From Chromobacterium sphagni (GTDB lineage Bacteria > Pseudomonadota > Gammaproteobacteria > Burkholderiales > Chromobacteriaceae): a DNA stretch of 44,288 bases. A program made the translations under genes and the position numbers. This document shows, piece by piece, positions 34,739-43,375 of the stretch. Every line of letters starts with the position of its first letter. The stretch's first letter is position 1. The stretch is from the NCBI RefSeq assembly GCF_001855555.1, contig NZ_MKCT01000028.1, positions 1-44,288 on the forward strand, written 5' to 3'. The notes under the pieces were generated by a model that searched no databases, was not told the DNA's origin, and saw only the letters and a list, made by a program, of their open reading frames with translations.

Positions 34739-35306
34739 ATGGCATGTTTTGAGGCGCGAGATGGTGAATGGCCCTGGCGGCAAGTTGATACCAGTGATTC
34801 AGCTGGTTCTCGGCGGCATGGATTGCATTTCGAGTTGTCGGTGGATTGGTGCTTTTCAGGAATTCAATCAGTCGTATCATGTCAAGCGAGCCATGCCATT
34901 GTGATTGATATCGCAGCAGAGTTTCATGCCATTGGGTATTTTCTGCTCGCGAGATATAGCTTGAGTAGCAACCAAAGTCCTGGATTACGTCTTTTTGCTG
35001 AATAATGCAGCTGTGCCATTTTTTATCTTGATGTTCATGATGTTCACTGACTAGGGCTCTTGTGCTTAGTTCCCGATCTTCTTGATGCAGGAAAGCTCTG
35101 ACGACCAAATGTTTCAATGAAAGAAAACCATTGAGTTGATCAATCAGAACAAATGTGCCATGGGGCAAGATGGCAGAACCGGCGACGGGCTTGCCCCGGT
35201 GGCGTACCTGATATGGGGTGAGGGCAGGTTTTTCTGCATAGAGAAACGCTGGATTGTAATCAAATATCTTCAGTTTTTTCGTATTCATTTTGCCAAAATA
35301 TTCCAT
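34731..35306 (-). CDS. Hypothetical protein, leftward arm of the unknown cluster
   Basis: 191 residues from ATG 35306 (MEYFGKMNTKKLKIFDYNPA); ATG 35288 would give 185. Neither start has a strong ribosome site, so it is probably coupled to the gene ending 20 bases upstream. Recognisable pieces are VRHRGKPVAGSAILPHGTFV (a beta hairpin) and a His/Gln-rich helical C-terminus (AENQLNHWYQLAARAIHHLA). No signal peptide or membrane helix is seen, and the family is unknown. Confidence 0.6.
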   Translation of the reverse strand: MEYFGKMNTKKLKIFDYNPAFLYAEKPALTPYQVRHRGKPVAGSAILPHGTFVLIDQLNGFLSLKHLVVRAFLHQEDRELSTRALVSEHHEHQDKKWHSCIIQQKDVIQDFGCYSSYISRAENTQWHETLLRYQSQWHGSLDMIRLIEFLKSTNPPTTRNAIHAAENQLNHWYQLAARAIHHLAPQNMPYA

Positions 35307-35325
35307 GAGGTGTCGAAGCGGATGC

Positions 35326-35712
35326 CTATTCGGCGGTGGCTGTTTCGCTCATCATCTGTCTACGCAGATTACTCAGGATCAATGCCATTTCGCTGGGGGT
35401 CCGCATGACTGCTTTTCGTATGCACCGGGCTATTTCATCGGTGGGTAGGCTGTCCAGTTTCAGGTGATCCCCGATGACGGCAGAGCAGAGCAGAAAATTC
35501 AGGCCATCCGCCTGTTCGGTGTTATTGCATAGCCACCTTTCCGCATCCAGCCGATGGCTTGCCGCCTGGTTTCTCATGTAGCGCTCTTGTTTGGTGATGC
35601 CAGCTTCGTCAGGGCTTCGAAGGTGGGTCGCCATATCCAGAGCCGCCTGCTCGAGCATTCTGACTGCAAGGCATTGAAGTCGATAGTTTTCAAGTGCGTT
35701 TTGCGGGCGCAT
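35326..35712 (-). CDS. Hypothetical helical protein, leftward arm of the unknown cluster
   Basis: A 128-residue, almost wholly helical protein: MRPQNALENYRLQCLAVRML … MRNQAASHRLDAERWLCNNT … DEIARCIRKAVMRTPSEMAL … SNLRRQMMSETATAE. It has no ribosome site of note and lies 30 bases after the preceding gene and 19 before the next, so it is part of a four-gene leftward operon. The family is unrecognised; it could be an adaptor or chaperone-like protein. Confidence 0.58.
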   Translation of the reverse strand: MRPQNALENYRLQCLAVRMLEQAALDMATHLRSPDEAGITKQERYMRNQAASHRLDAERWLCNNTEQADGLNFLLCSAVIGDHLKLDSLPTDEIARCIRKAVMRTPSEMALILSNLRRQMMSETATAE

Positions 35713-35742
35713 GGATAATTTCTGATCATTGTGGCCAAGAGA

Positions 35743-35940
35743 TCATATTGCGTTCTTGGGGTGTGGGGTTTGATGGTCGAGACTGGTTTTGCGTGTTGGG
35801 GCTGAGCTTTGCTGTTCATTTGTCACTTCGCGTTGAGCTTCATGGGCGATGTGGAGGAAATGGTTGCGGTCCTCTAGATTCAGCACAACCTCCGTGGTGT
35901 GTTCAGCCGATGCCGTGGAGTGTGAGTTGTTGTAAGTCAT
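35743..35940 (-). CDS. Small hypothetical protein, first gene of the leftward arm
   Basis: 65 residues from ATG 35940, fixed by a good AGGAGATATCG ribosome site. The sequence MTYNNSHSTASAEHTTEVVL … EDRNHFLHIAHEAQREVTNE is polar and probably helical, with a disordered Ser/Thr-rich start and end. The family is unrecognised. As the first gene after the AT-rich divergent region it could be a regulator or a small partner protein; no DNA-binding motif is evident. Confidence 0.5.
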   Translation of the reverse strand: MTYNNSHSTASAEHTTEVVLNLEDRNHFLHIAHEAQREVTNEQQSSAPTRKTSLDHQTPHPKNAI

Positions 35941-36473
35941 CGATATCTCCTGAATGCGGTGTGCCATGCCTCGCCGTCGGTGTGGCTGAGCGATGCCTGA
36001 GTTGCTCGCGGACTGGCGAGGGTCATCCCGTGAGGTGGGGCTTTTGTAGATGCGATTTTACTTGGGCATTAAAATAAAGTTCATCATAATACTAACTATA
36101 GTATATGTTTTTGTATTGACGAGCAGCAAGAAATTTCTGCATCTGTGGATGATGTTGGCAAGCGCGGTGTTGCAGTTTTGCCGTGCTGTCATTGGGGTCG
36201 ATGGATTGTTTTGTATGTTATTGATTTAAATTGGAATTTGATAATTTATTGAGCTTTTTCCCCTGTCCTATGGAGTGATTTTCCTTTAAAAAATAGTACT
36301 ATAATATGTATTAAACTATAACAAATTTATACAGTATGTTATTCTTGCCGCCTAATGCGCAGGGTTGGCGAAGGGCGTGGCTAGTCCGGTATGGGCCGCG
36401 CGGAGTGGAGGGAGGCTTGCGTTGACCGGGCAGTTGGCTTTTAACGAGGCGCGAAGGGCGGAAAAGAGTTCAT
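35941..36473. promoter_or_regulatory. AT-rich divergent control region of the unknown cluster
   Basis: 533 bases between the divergent arms, strongly AT-rich at 36060–36115 and 36210–36345 against GC-rich surroundings. It holds related palindromic words: ACTATAGT (36095–36102, perfect), TAGTACTA (36294–36301, perfect), and the nearby TATACAGTATG and AACTATAAC, all variants of an A/T-rich TAGTA-type dyad. This fits shared operators and/or H-NS-type silencing. The rightmost 130 bases are GC-rich again. No gene was found inside. Confidence 0.5.
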
Positions 36474-36788
36474 ATGAGAAAAATTCAAGCGGTACTCAAG
36501 GATATTGCACAGAAAACCTTGCTATTGGCCAACTTGATCGATGAGGCAACGCACGCCGGGGTGTTGAGCCAGGAGCAGGCCAATGATTTGGTGCAGGGCG
36601 TGCGGATCAGGGGGCATCTGGCGAACAGCCTCGAAACCATGGCGTACTGGACTGCCAAGGATCTCAATGACCCGGCCCTGGCCGAGGAGTTTCAGGAGCT
36701 GGTTATCAGCATACGGGATTTCCTGTTATGGGTGGATGAGACGATCGGCAAGCTGCAGGCGGCAATGCATGACAATACGATCGCATAA
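36474..36788 (+). CDS. Hypothetical helical protein, rightward arm of the unknown cluster
   Basis: A 104-residue all-helical protein starting MRKIQAVLKDIAQKTLLLAN and ending KLQAAMHDNTIA, with amphipathic helices IDEATHAGVLSQEQANDLVQ, LANSLETMAYWTAKDLNDPA and EFQELVISIRDFLLWVDETI. There is a weak AAGAG ribosome site. A 367-base gap separates it from the next gene, so it may have its own transcript. It is similar in style (small, helical, acidic) to secretion chaperones or regulators, but I recognise no family. Confidence 0.62.
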   Translation: MRKIQAVLKDIAQKTLLLANLIDEATHAGVLSQEQANDLVQGVRIRGHLANSLETMAYWTAKDLNDPALAEEFQELVISIRDFLLWVDETIGKLQAAMHDNTIA

Positions 36789-37155
36789 ATAATGGCGGGA
36801 GCCTTCAAAGGCTTGTCGGGCGTGTCCGTCGGGACGGGCCGGCCCCATTGCGTGGTCGACTTTTGATTTGCCTGTTTGCCTGTTTGCCTCTTGAGTGGAC
36901 TGGTCCGAGCGGCGGCCTTGCCGCGTTGGCGCCATGTTTGGGAATGTCCTTGTCTTGGCTTGGGGGGCGGGCGCGCAGCCAGCGCGAAAATCTTTGCTCT
37001 GATGCGCTTAATAACTGCTTGCACTCCAGGGAAATGACTTTTTGTGGCCTTGTGGTACACTCTAATAGTAATGAAACTAAAAGAAACAGCAATCTCCTGG
37101 CCTTGGTGCCAAGAGTTTTGGACTGCTCGCGACAGCCAAGTGAAGGGACAAGAAA
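36789..37155. other. Intergenic region inside the rightward arm
   Basis: 367 bases with no convincing gene. It begins with a weak AGCCTT/AAGGCT hairpin after the first gene. Near 37050–37080 an AT-rich patch (GGTACACTCTAATAGTAATG) may be the promoter of the five-gene unit beginning at 37156, which has an AAGGGAC ribosome site. Confidence 0.45.
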
Positions 37156-37665
37156 ATGTACGATGACGGTCGCGTATTCCTGGTGGCTGGGTATTGGGCA
37201 AAGCTGAAGAAGGCTTTTGCCGCCGCTTCAGTGTATGTTGTCGCTGACACGGCGACAATCGCGTCCAGTTTGGCAAAGCGCTGCATGCCGCAGTTTCTGC
37301 CCGCTGGAGTCATGAGCCTTGCCGAGGTGCGCCGTTATGTCGCTTATATGAAGCGCATTGTTTCCGGCGACGAAATCTGTCTGATGCAGGAGGGCGTTGC
37401 GCGTCAGAATGGCAGGCTGCCTGAGGATCAGGTATTTGTGGTGGTTGGTTTTTCCAAGAATCACTCGCCAGATCGTGATCCGGTGGTGAATTTCGTTGCG
37501 GCAAAAGGCGAGGCCGAGGCGACCATGCTGCAGCAAAGCGCGATGCCCAGCCTGTCGGTGTCTGGCGTGGCCAGCCTAGCGAAGTTGTTGCAACTGTTAT
37601 CCAGAATGGAGCAAGTCGCCACCGGTGAAATGCCGGCCCTGAAAGAGCAAGGTGTTATTCGGTAA
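37156..37665 (+). CDS. Protein made of two tandem 77-residue repeats, unknown function
   Basis: A 169-residue protein built from two copies of one domain. Residues 7–83 (VFLVAGY … MPQFLPAGVMSLAEV … GDEICLMQEGVAR) align without a gap to residues 93–169 (VFVVVGF … MPSLSVSGVASLAKL … GEMPALKEQGVIR), offset exactly 86. About 20 positions are identical, including the VF, G12/98, MP, GV-SLA and GV-R landmarks. Each half reads as strand–strand–helix–helix. A good AAGGGAC ribosome site precedes it. No signal peptide or membrane helix is present. I do not recognise the family. It leads the operon containing the exported peptidase. Confidence 0.7.
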   Translation: MYDDGRVFLVAGYWAKLKKAFAAASVYVVADTATIASSLAKRCMPQFLPAGVMSLAEVRRYVAYMKRIVSGDEICLMQEGVARQNGRLPEDQVFVVVGFSKNHSPDRDPVVNFVAAKGEAEATMLQQSAMPSLSVSGVASLAKLLQLLSRMEQVATGEMPALKEQGVIR

Positions 37666-37696
37666 TGATCGGGTCTAACGCAAAAGGGTGTGATAG

Positions 37697-38401
37697 ATGT
37701 CTACGGTAAACATACCTGTGTATGAGCGTCAACTTGCGGCCGTTCTGCCGGAGGAATTGCGGACTAGCTATTTCAGAGGCGAAGTGCCTGCGTCAATGCG
37801 GGAACGCTTCGATGAGTGGAAGCAGCATGCCTTTCTGGATGGGGCACCTCCCGCGTCCATGACGGAGAGCAATGTCGCCAAATTCTTTTTGCGCGCCGAG
37901 GCCCTCAAGCAGCAGGATGCGCTGGGCGCGATGCCTTTGTCCACGCTGTTTCCGATGAGCAGCGCGCCCATCACGGCGCTGGATGCTGCCGCAGTGCGCC
38001 GTGCGGCGGTTGCCGGCCATACCAGCCTGACCCGCGAGGTGGTCGACATGGCCATTCGTCCTGCCGATGTTACGCCGGTGGCGCCCAGGGAAATGCAGAA
38101 AATGGCGGCCATGCAGCAAGCTTCGCAGGCAAAGCCGGAGAGCGTGAATGTGGATCGCAATTTGCTGGACTTTTTCCAGATGCGTGGCAATGCGAAGTAC
38201 CGCAAGGACCTGATGATCAATGTGGCGCTGGAGGAAGCGCATGGCGCCAAGGGATTGGCGGAGCGGGTTGAACGCAGAATGGGCGCGTTGGGCGAGGCCG
38301 AGCAGGGGCTGGTGAAGCGCTTGCTGAATGGAGAGTCGCCTGCGGATGTCATGAAGGATGCCCGTGTTCCCAAGAAGCCTACATCCTCTTTGGCGATTTA
38401 G
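37697..38401 (+). CDS. Hypothetical protein, rightward arm of the unknown cluster
   Basis: A 234-residue soluble protein starting MSTVNIPVYERQLAAVLPEE after an AAAGGG ribosome site. The N-terminal region (LRTSYFRGEVPASMRERFDE), a proline- and alanine-rich middle with MQKMAAMQQASQAKPESVNV, and a helical end (LAERVERRMGALGEAEQGLV) suggest a multi-domain cytoplasmic or substrate-like protein. It starts 31 bases after the repeat protein and ends two bases before the peptidase start. The family is unrecognised. Confidence 0.62.
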   Translation: MSTVNIPVYERQLAAVLPEELRTSYFRGEVPASMRERFDEWKQHAFLDGAPPASMTESNVAKFFLRAEALKQQDALGAMPLSTLFPMSSAPITALDAAAVRRAAVAGHTSLTREVVDMAIRPADVTPVAPREMQKMAAMQQASQAKPESVNVDRNLLDFFQMRGNAKYRKDLMINVALEEAHGAKGLAERVERRMGALGEAEQGLVKRLLNGESPADVMKDARVPKKPTSSLAI

Positions 38402-38403
38402 CC

Positions 38404-39021
38404 GTGATTAAGCCCATCGCATTGCCGGATTTGTCCCGGCGCGGTTTCCTGCGGCAGGCCGGCGGGGCGTTTCTGGCGCTTTCCGGCTTGTCCGCATTGG
38501 CCGACAGGTCCGATGCCGAGGTGCTGGCGGCTCGGGGGCTGGCGGGAAATCCTTTTGCCGCAATTTGGGAGCGTCCGCGCGAGGTGGTCATTCATCGTCA
38601 GGCCACTGCTGAGCGACATCGCATCTTATTGTGGCATCCGCAGCAAGGCTGGTTGCGCGATGGCTATATCGAAGCCTGCAATCTATTGCGCGATGTGGTG
38701 GCGGGCGAAGTGAGGCAGATCGACCTGGGTTTGCTCAACATGTTGTACGCGATACAGAGCTGGTATCTGGCCAACGGCGTGTATGAGCCGCTGGTGGTGA
38801 CATCGGGGTATCGCAATCCGGCGCGCAATCGCGGCATCGAAGGTGCGGTCAAAAATTCGATGCACACTTATGGCAAGGCGGCGGATGTGCGGGTGCGCGG
38901 ACTCACCACTACCCAGCTGTGGCAAATGTCAGCCGCATTGCGGGCCGGTGGAGTGGGTTATTATCCTGGCAAGGGTTTCGTTCATATTGACACCGGACGC
39001 ATTCGTTATTGGCAAGGATAG
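38404..39021 (+). CDS. Exported M15/DUF882-type murein peptidase with Tat-like signal
   Basis: 205 residues from GTG 38404. The N-terminus SRRGFLRQAGGAFLALSGLS is a twin-arginine-type signal. The catalytic domain has ILLWHPQQGWLRDGYIEACN, the SxHxxxxAxD zinc motif of M15 peptidases (NSMHTYGKAADVRVRG) and a final HxD (KGFVHIDTGRIRYW), as in YcbK/MepK-type DUF882 enzymes that cut peptidoglycan cross-links. The GTG start is two bases after the upstream stop, implying translational coupling. It is the only cluster member with a clear biochemical role, and places the system at the cell wall. Confidence 0.83.
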   Translation: MIKPIALPDLSRRGFLRQAGGAFLALSGLSALADRSDAEVLAARGLAGNPFAAIWERPREVVIHRQATAERHRILLWHPQQGWLRDGYIEACNLLRDVVAGEVRQIDLGLLNMLYAIQSWYLANGVYEPLVVTSGYRNPARNRGIEGAVKNSMHTYGKAADVRVRGLTTTQLWQMSAALRAGGVGYYPGKGFVHIDTGRIRYWQG

Positions 39022-39069
39022 AATTTGTTTATTATGATTGATATTTTAATATAACAATTTAGAGGTAAT

Positions 39070-39756
39070 ATGGGCGAGGCCGTCGTGGGGGGAGATAGGG
39101 GGCATGCGAGGAGGCGCGGCAGGGCATCCTGCCGACTGGCGGAATTGCAACGTTGTCTGGGAGTGCCGCTAGCGCCTGACCCCTTGCTGTCACGGGAGTT
39201 TGGGCCGCGCCACGCGCCGCAATCGCTGCAGACTCGATTGTTGGCCGGTGGCGCTGCCGGTTTTGGCTTGTTGGCGGCGGTCGTGGCCAGCCCATTGAGT
39301 TTCCCTTTCGCCATCGTCGCCATTGTGGCCGGTTGTCTTGCCTGGCAATCGTATCGGGATGATCGTCGTCGCATGGTAGAGGCGCGGCAATGCGAACGAG
39401 AACGCCAGTGCTTTGAAAAGGAAGAAAGTGCCTATAGCCAGCTGCGAAGATTACGCAAGCAGCAGGTCAGCCGAGCCTATGCCAGCGTGCGGGCGCGAAG
39501 CGCTGCGGGAGCGGGGCGACGGGATCGTCGCCATGGAGTGGTGGTGGAGGATGAGTTGAGCCAGACAGATTTGCAGCAATTCTTCATGTCGATCAATCGT
39601 GCCGCGCATGATCCCGATGGCCGCGCCGCCTATATTCCGCCGGCGCCTCTTCGGGCCGGAGTCCGGGATGGCCAACTTGCCGAGGGGGACATCGCCAAGT
39701 TGTTTGGCGTGGACGGAAACCAGTTGTTTGTGTCAGAGGAAAGTCCCGCTGATTGA
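39070..39756 (+). CDS. Hypothetical membrane-anchored protein, rightward arm
   Basis: A 228-residue protein with an AGAGGT ribosome site. The N-terminus is very basic (RGHARRRGRASCRLAELQRC), followed by two hydrophobic segments (LLAGGAAGFGLLAAVVASPL and SFPFAIVAIVAGCLAWQSY). A long charged, probably coiled helix (RQCERERQCFEKEESAYSQL … RRLRKQQVSRAYASVRARSA) and an acidic C-terminal part follow (DELSQTDLQQFFMSINRAAH). The topology puts both soluble parts in the cytoplasm. The family is unrecognised; it resembles small accessory membrane proteins of secretion or conjugation systems. Confidence 0.62.
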   Translation: MGEAVVGGDRGHARRRGRASCRLAELQRCLGVPLAPDPLLSREFGPRHAPQSLQTRLLAGGAAGFGLLAAVVASPLSFPFAIVAIVAGCLAWQSYRDDRRRMVEARQCERERQCFEKEESAYSQLRRLRKQQVSRAYASVRARSAAGAGRRDRRHGVVVEDELSQTDLQQFFMSINRAAHDPDGRAAYIPPAPLRAGVRDGQLAEGDIAKLFGVDGNQLFVSEESPAD

Positions 39757-39807
39757 TCGAGGTCGGCGGAGAGGCGGCGAACAATCTTAATCTTGCAGGG
39801 AATCGAT

Positions 39808-40194
39808 ATGCGCTTTTTTGGATTCATCATCAGCCCGCTGCTGGCGCCGTTCAAGACTTTGGCAGCCATCCGCCGTTCGGCTTTGCCTGGGCAGAGAGAG
39901 GGCGGCTTTGTCGCCTGGGCCAGGCCGGCCAATCACGAGGCCATCCGCCTTGTTGCGGCCAGGACATCCAGGCTGATCTGGTATTGCACTGCGTGCTGCC
40001 CGTTGTTGGCCACCCTGGCGCTGATCAAGGGTTTGCCTTATCTGTTGGCGTACAATCTGGTGATGGCGGCCGCCACCGGCGTGGTGCTGGCGCTGCGCTA
40101 TGCGCTGATTGCGCGTCAGATGGAAACGGGCGACTTGGAGCAATCCCGCATCCGCGATGCTTTCCGGCGCGGCTGGTGGTTTCCCCGGCGCTGA
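39808..40194 (+). CDS. Hypothetical small membrane protein, last gene of the rightward arm
   Basis: 128 residues from ATG 39808, chosen because GCAGGGA lies at the right distance (a longer start at 39793 is weaker). It has a hydrophobic N-terminus (MRFFGFIISPLLAPFKTLAA), two further membrane segments (LIWYCTACCPLLATLALIKG, YLLAYNLVMAAATGVVLALR) and a basic end (RIRDAFRRGWWFPRR). It is followed by a strong terminator. The family is unrecognised. Together with the preceding gene it makes a membrane pair at the end of the operon. Confidence 0.62.
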   Translation: MRFFGFIISPLLAPFKTLAAIRRSALPGQREGGFVAWARPANHEAIRLVAARTSRLIWYCTACCPLLATLALIKGLPYLLAYNLVMAAATGVVLALRYALIARQMETGDLEQSRIRDAFRRGWWFPRR

Positions 40195-40227
40195 CGGCGG
40201 GATGGCTCAGCGGCGCTGGCCGCAAGA

Positions 40228-40260
40228 AATGGCGCAGTCCTAGCCGGGAGCTGCGCCATT
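40228..40260. terminator. Terminator between the unknown operon and kdsA
   Basis: 10-bp stem AATGGCGCAG/CTGCGCCATT with a 13-base loop, followed by Ts on the plus strand. It closes the rightward operon and lies just beyond the leftward kdsA stop. Confidence 0.85.
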
Positions 40261-40292
40261 TTTACGGCTGCTGTTGGTGCTGGTGCGCTGTA

Positions 40293-41354
<1,062 letters not shown>

Positions 41355-41369
41355 TCAAAGGATAACGCC

Positions 41370-42072
41370 ATGGCAGATCTGTCTGCTTTCCCAATCACCG
41401 GCAAATGGCCGGCGCAGCATCCTGATCAACTGCAGTTGTACTCGTTGCCGACGCCCAATGGCGTCAAGGTTTCCATCATGTTGGAGGAGACTGGGCTGCC
41501 CTACGAGGCGCATCTGGTCAGCTTCGAACGCAATGATCAGTTGTCGCCCGAATTCCTGTCCTTGAATCCGAACAATAAAATCCCGGCGATACTCGATCCC
41601 GACGGTCCGGCGGCAAACCGCTGGGATTGTTCGAGTCCGGCGCCATTCTCATCTACCTGGCCGACAAGACCGGCCAGTTGCTGCCCAAGGACCCGGCCGT
41701 GCGTTACGAGGCCATCCAGTGGCTGATGTTCCAGATGGGCGGCGTGGGGCCGATGTTCGGCCAAGTGGCTTCTTCCACAAGTTTGCCGGCAAGGACTACG
41801 AGGACAAGCGCCCGCGCGATCGGTATGTGGCCGAGGCGAAGCGTTTGCTGCAGGTGCTGGAGGGGCGGCTGGCGGGCCGCAGCTGGATCATGGGCGACGA
41901 CTACACCATCGCCGACATCGCCATTTGGCCGTGGGTGCGCAATCTGGTGGGTTTTTACGATGCCGGCGAGTTGGTGAGCTTTGCCGATTTTGCCAATGTG
42001 CAGCGGGTGTTGCAAGCTTTCGTCGAGCGGCCGGCGGTTGAGCGCGGATTGGCAATCCCGGCGCGAAGCTAG
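41370..42072 (+). CDS. Glutathione S-transferase (YfcG/YghU type), two frame breaks
   Basis: Starts [20 protein letters not shown] after AAAGGA. The thioredoxin-fold half has [20 protein letters not shown] and [15 protein letters not shown], then (one G restored at 41609) [20 protein letters not shown] with the glutathione-binding ESGAI. A second missing G at 41767 precedes [20 protein letters not shown] and the helical domain [20 protein letters not shown]. Two restored bases give 235 codons. It is probably a disulfide-bond oxidoreductase-type GST. Confidence 0.88.
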
Positions 42073-42295
42073 GAAAGGCTAGGGAAAGAGAGGACTACGC
42101 GGCGAATACGGGGTGAGGTTGTTGGAGGAAATTGCGACAGGTGGCTTGATTTTTGATAAGTACTTAGTATTATTGTGGGACGCTGTTTAGGAAATATTTA
42201 AAGTTGCAGCGGTAGAGTGTGGACGGTTGTAAGTAAACGATTGCCGGCCATGCTGAATGCAAAGGATTGGCTATGAAATATTTCAAGGTGGATGC

Positions 42296-43307
42296 ATGAA
42301 AAAAACGATTGCTGTTTTGCTGGCTGGCTTGGCTTTCTCGTCCGCAGCGGCCATGGCGGCTCCGATGGTGCTGACCTACTACTCCGATTATCCGGGCAAT
42401 TACGCGGCGTTGACCAAGTACTACTCGAATTTCAATGCCGCATCGGTAGATTTCTACAACATCACCAAGGACGGCGTGATCACCGGTAACGGCGCGGACG
42501 CGCCGACCAACGCGCTCTCCTTCCTCCGATCCAAGAAAATCGCCGCCTACGGCTGCGTTTCCAATGTGGATGGCGACTGGAGCGCGGATATCGCCCATGC
42601 GGTGTCCACCACCGCGCTGAACCCGTCGGTGGCCAACCTGGTGAAATTCGCCCAGGCCAATGGCTTTGCCGGCATCAATATCGACTTTGAAGCGGTGGCT
42701 CAGGGCGACCGCAACAATTTCAGCAACTTCATCCAAGCGCTGGGCCGGGCATTGCACGCCAAGGATTGAAGCTGATCGTCAGCGTGCCTGCGTTCTCGGC
42801 CAAGGATTTCAACCATGAGGCCAATTACGGCTACGATCTGCGAGCCTTGGGCGCAGCCGCCGACTACTTGCAGATCATGACTTACGACGAAGCGATCCCC
42901 ACCTGGGCCCAGGTCCGGTGGCGGGTTCGGACTGGATGGAAAACGATCTGGACTATGCGGTGTCGCTGGTGGTGCCGGGCAAGATACTGAATGGCATTCC
43001 GGCTTACGGTTACGACTGGAAGGCGGATAACAGCGGCCAGCAGCTGTACTGGAGCAAGACCCAGGCCTTGATCAACCAGTATGGCGTCAAGCCGCGCTAT
43101 GATGCCGGCGCCAATTCCGTCAATTTCGCCTACATCGCCAGGGATGGCAGCGGCCAGCATACCGTCTGGACGGAAAACAGCCGCAGCGTGGCGCTGAAGG
43201 CCAGCTTGGTCAATGCCTATGGCTTGGGCGGCACTTCCACCTACGCGCTGGGCATGGAAGACGCCGGTTTCTGGGCGGCGGTGAGGCAGGGTCTGTCGCG
43301 GCAGTAA
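42296..43307 (+). CDS. Secreted GH18 family glycoside hydrolase, two frame breaks
   Basis: A signal peptide (MKKTIAVLLAGLAFSSAAAM) precedes a GH18 barrel: APMVLTYYSDYPGNYAALTK and the catalytic strand GFAGINIDFEAV with Asp130 and acid Glu132. In the DxxDxDxE motif the first two aspartates are Ala125 and Asn128, closer to the YaaH/SleL 'NIDFE' group than to classical chitinases. The breaks at 42763 and 42912 are both GGG read as GG; repair gives 338 codons. Later parts are LIVSVPAFSAKDFNHEANYG, ADYLQIMTYDEA and YALGMEDAGFWAAVRQG. The substrate may be chitin oligomers or peptidoglycan. Confidence 0.85.
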
Positions 43308-43330
43308 CCATGCTGCATGGTTCGGCAAAG

Positions 43331-43358
43331 AAAAAACCGGGCGGATGCCCGGTTTTTT
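43331..43358. terminator. Bidirectional terminator
   Basis: 12-bp stem AAAAAACCGGGC/GCCCGGTTTTTT with loop GGAT between the convergent GH18 and efflux-porin genes. A/T tracts on both sides suit termination in both directions. Confidence 0.93.
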
Positions 43359-43375
43359 CTATTGGCGGGGCGGGA

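Noticed and set aside
35941-36473. Lux-box-type quorum-sensing operator in the divergent region
   Set aside because: No CTGNCC-type dyad was found; the visible palindromes are AT-rich and of another type.
36848-37207. Possible 119-residue gene in the gap within the rightward arm
   Set aside because: Low-complexity, Cys/Leu/Arg-rich product, no ribosome site, and its end runs into the well-supported repeat-protein start.
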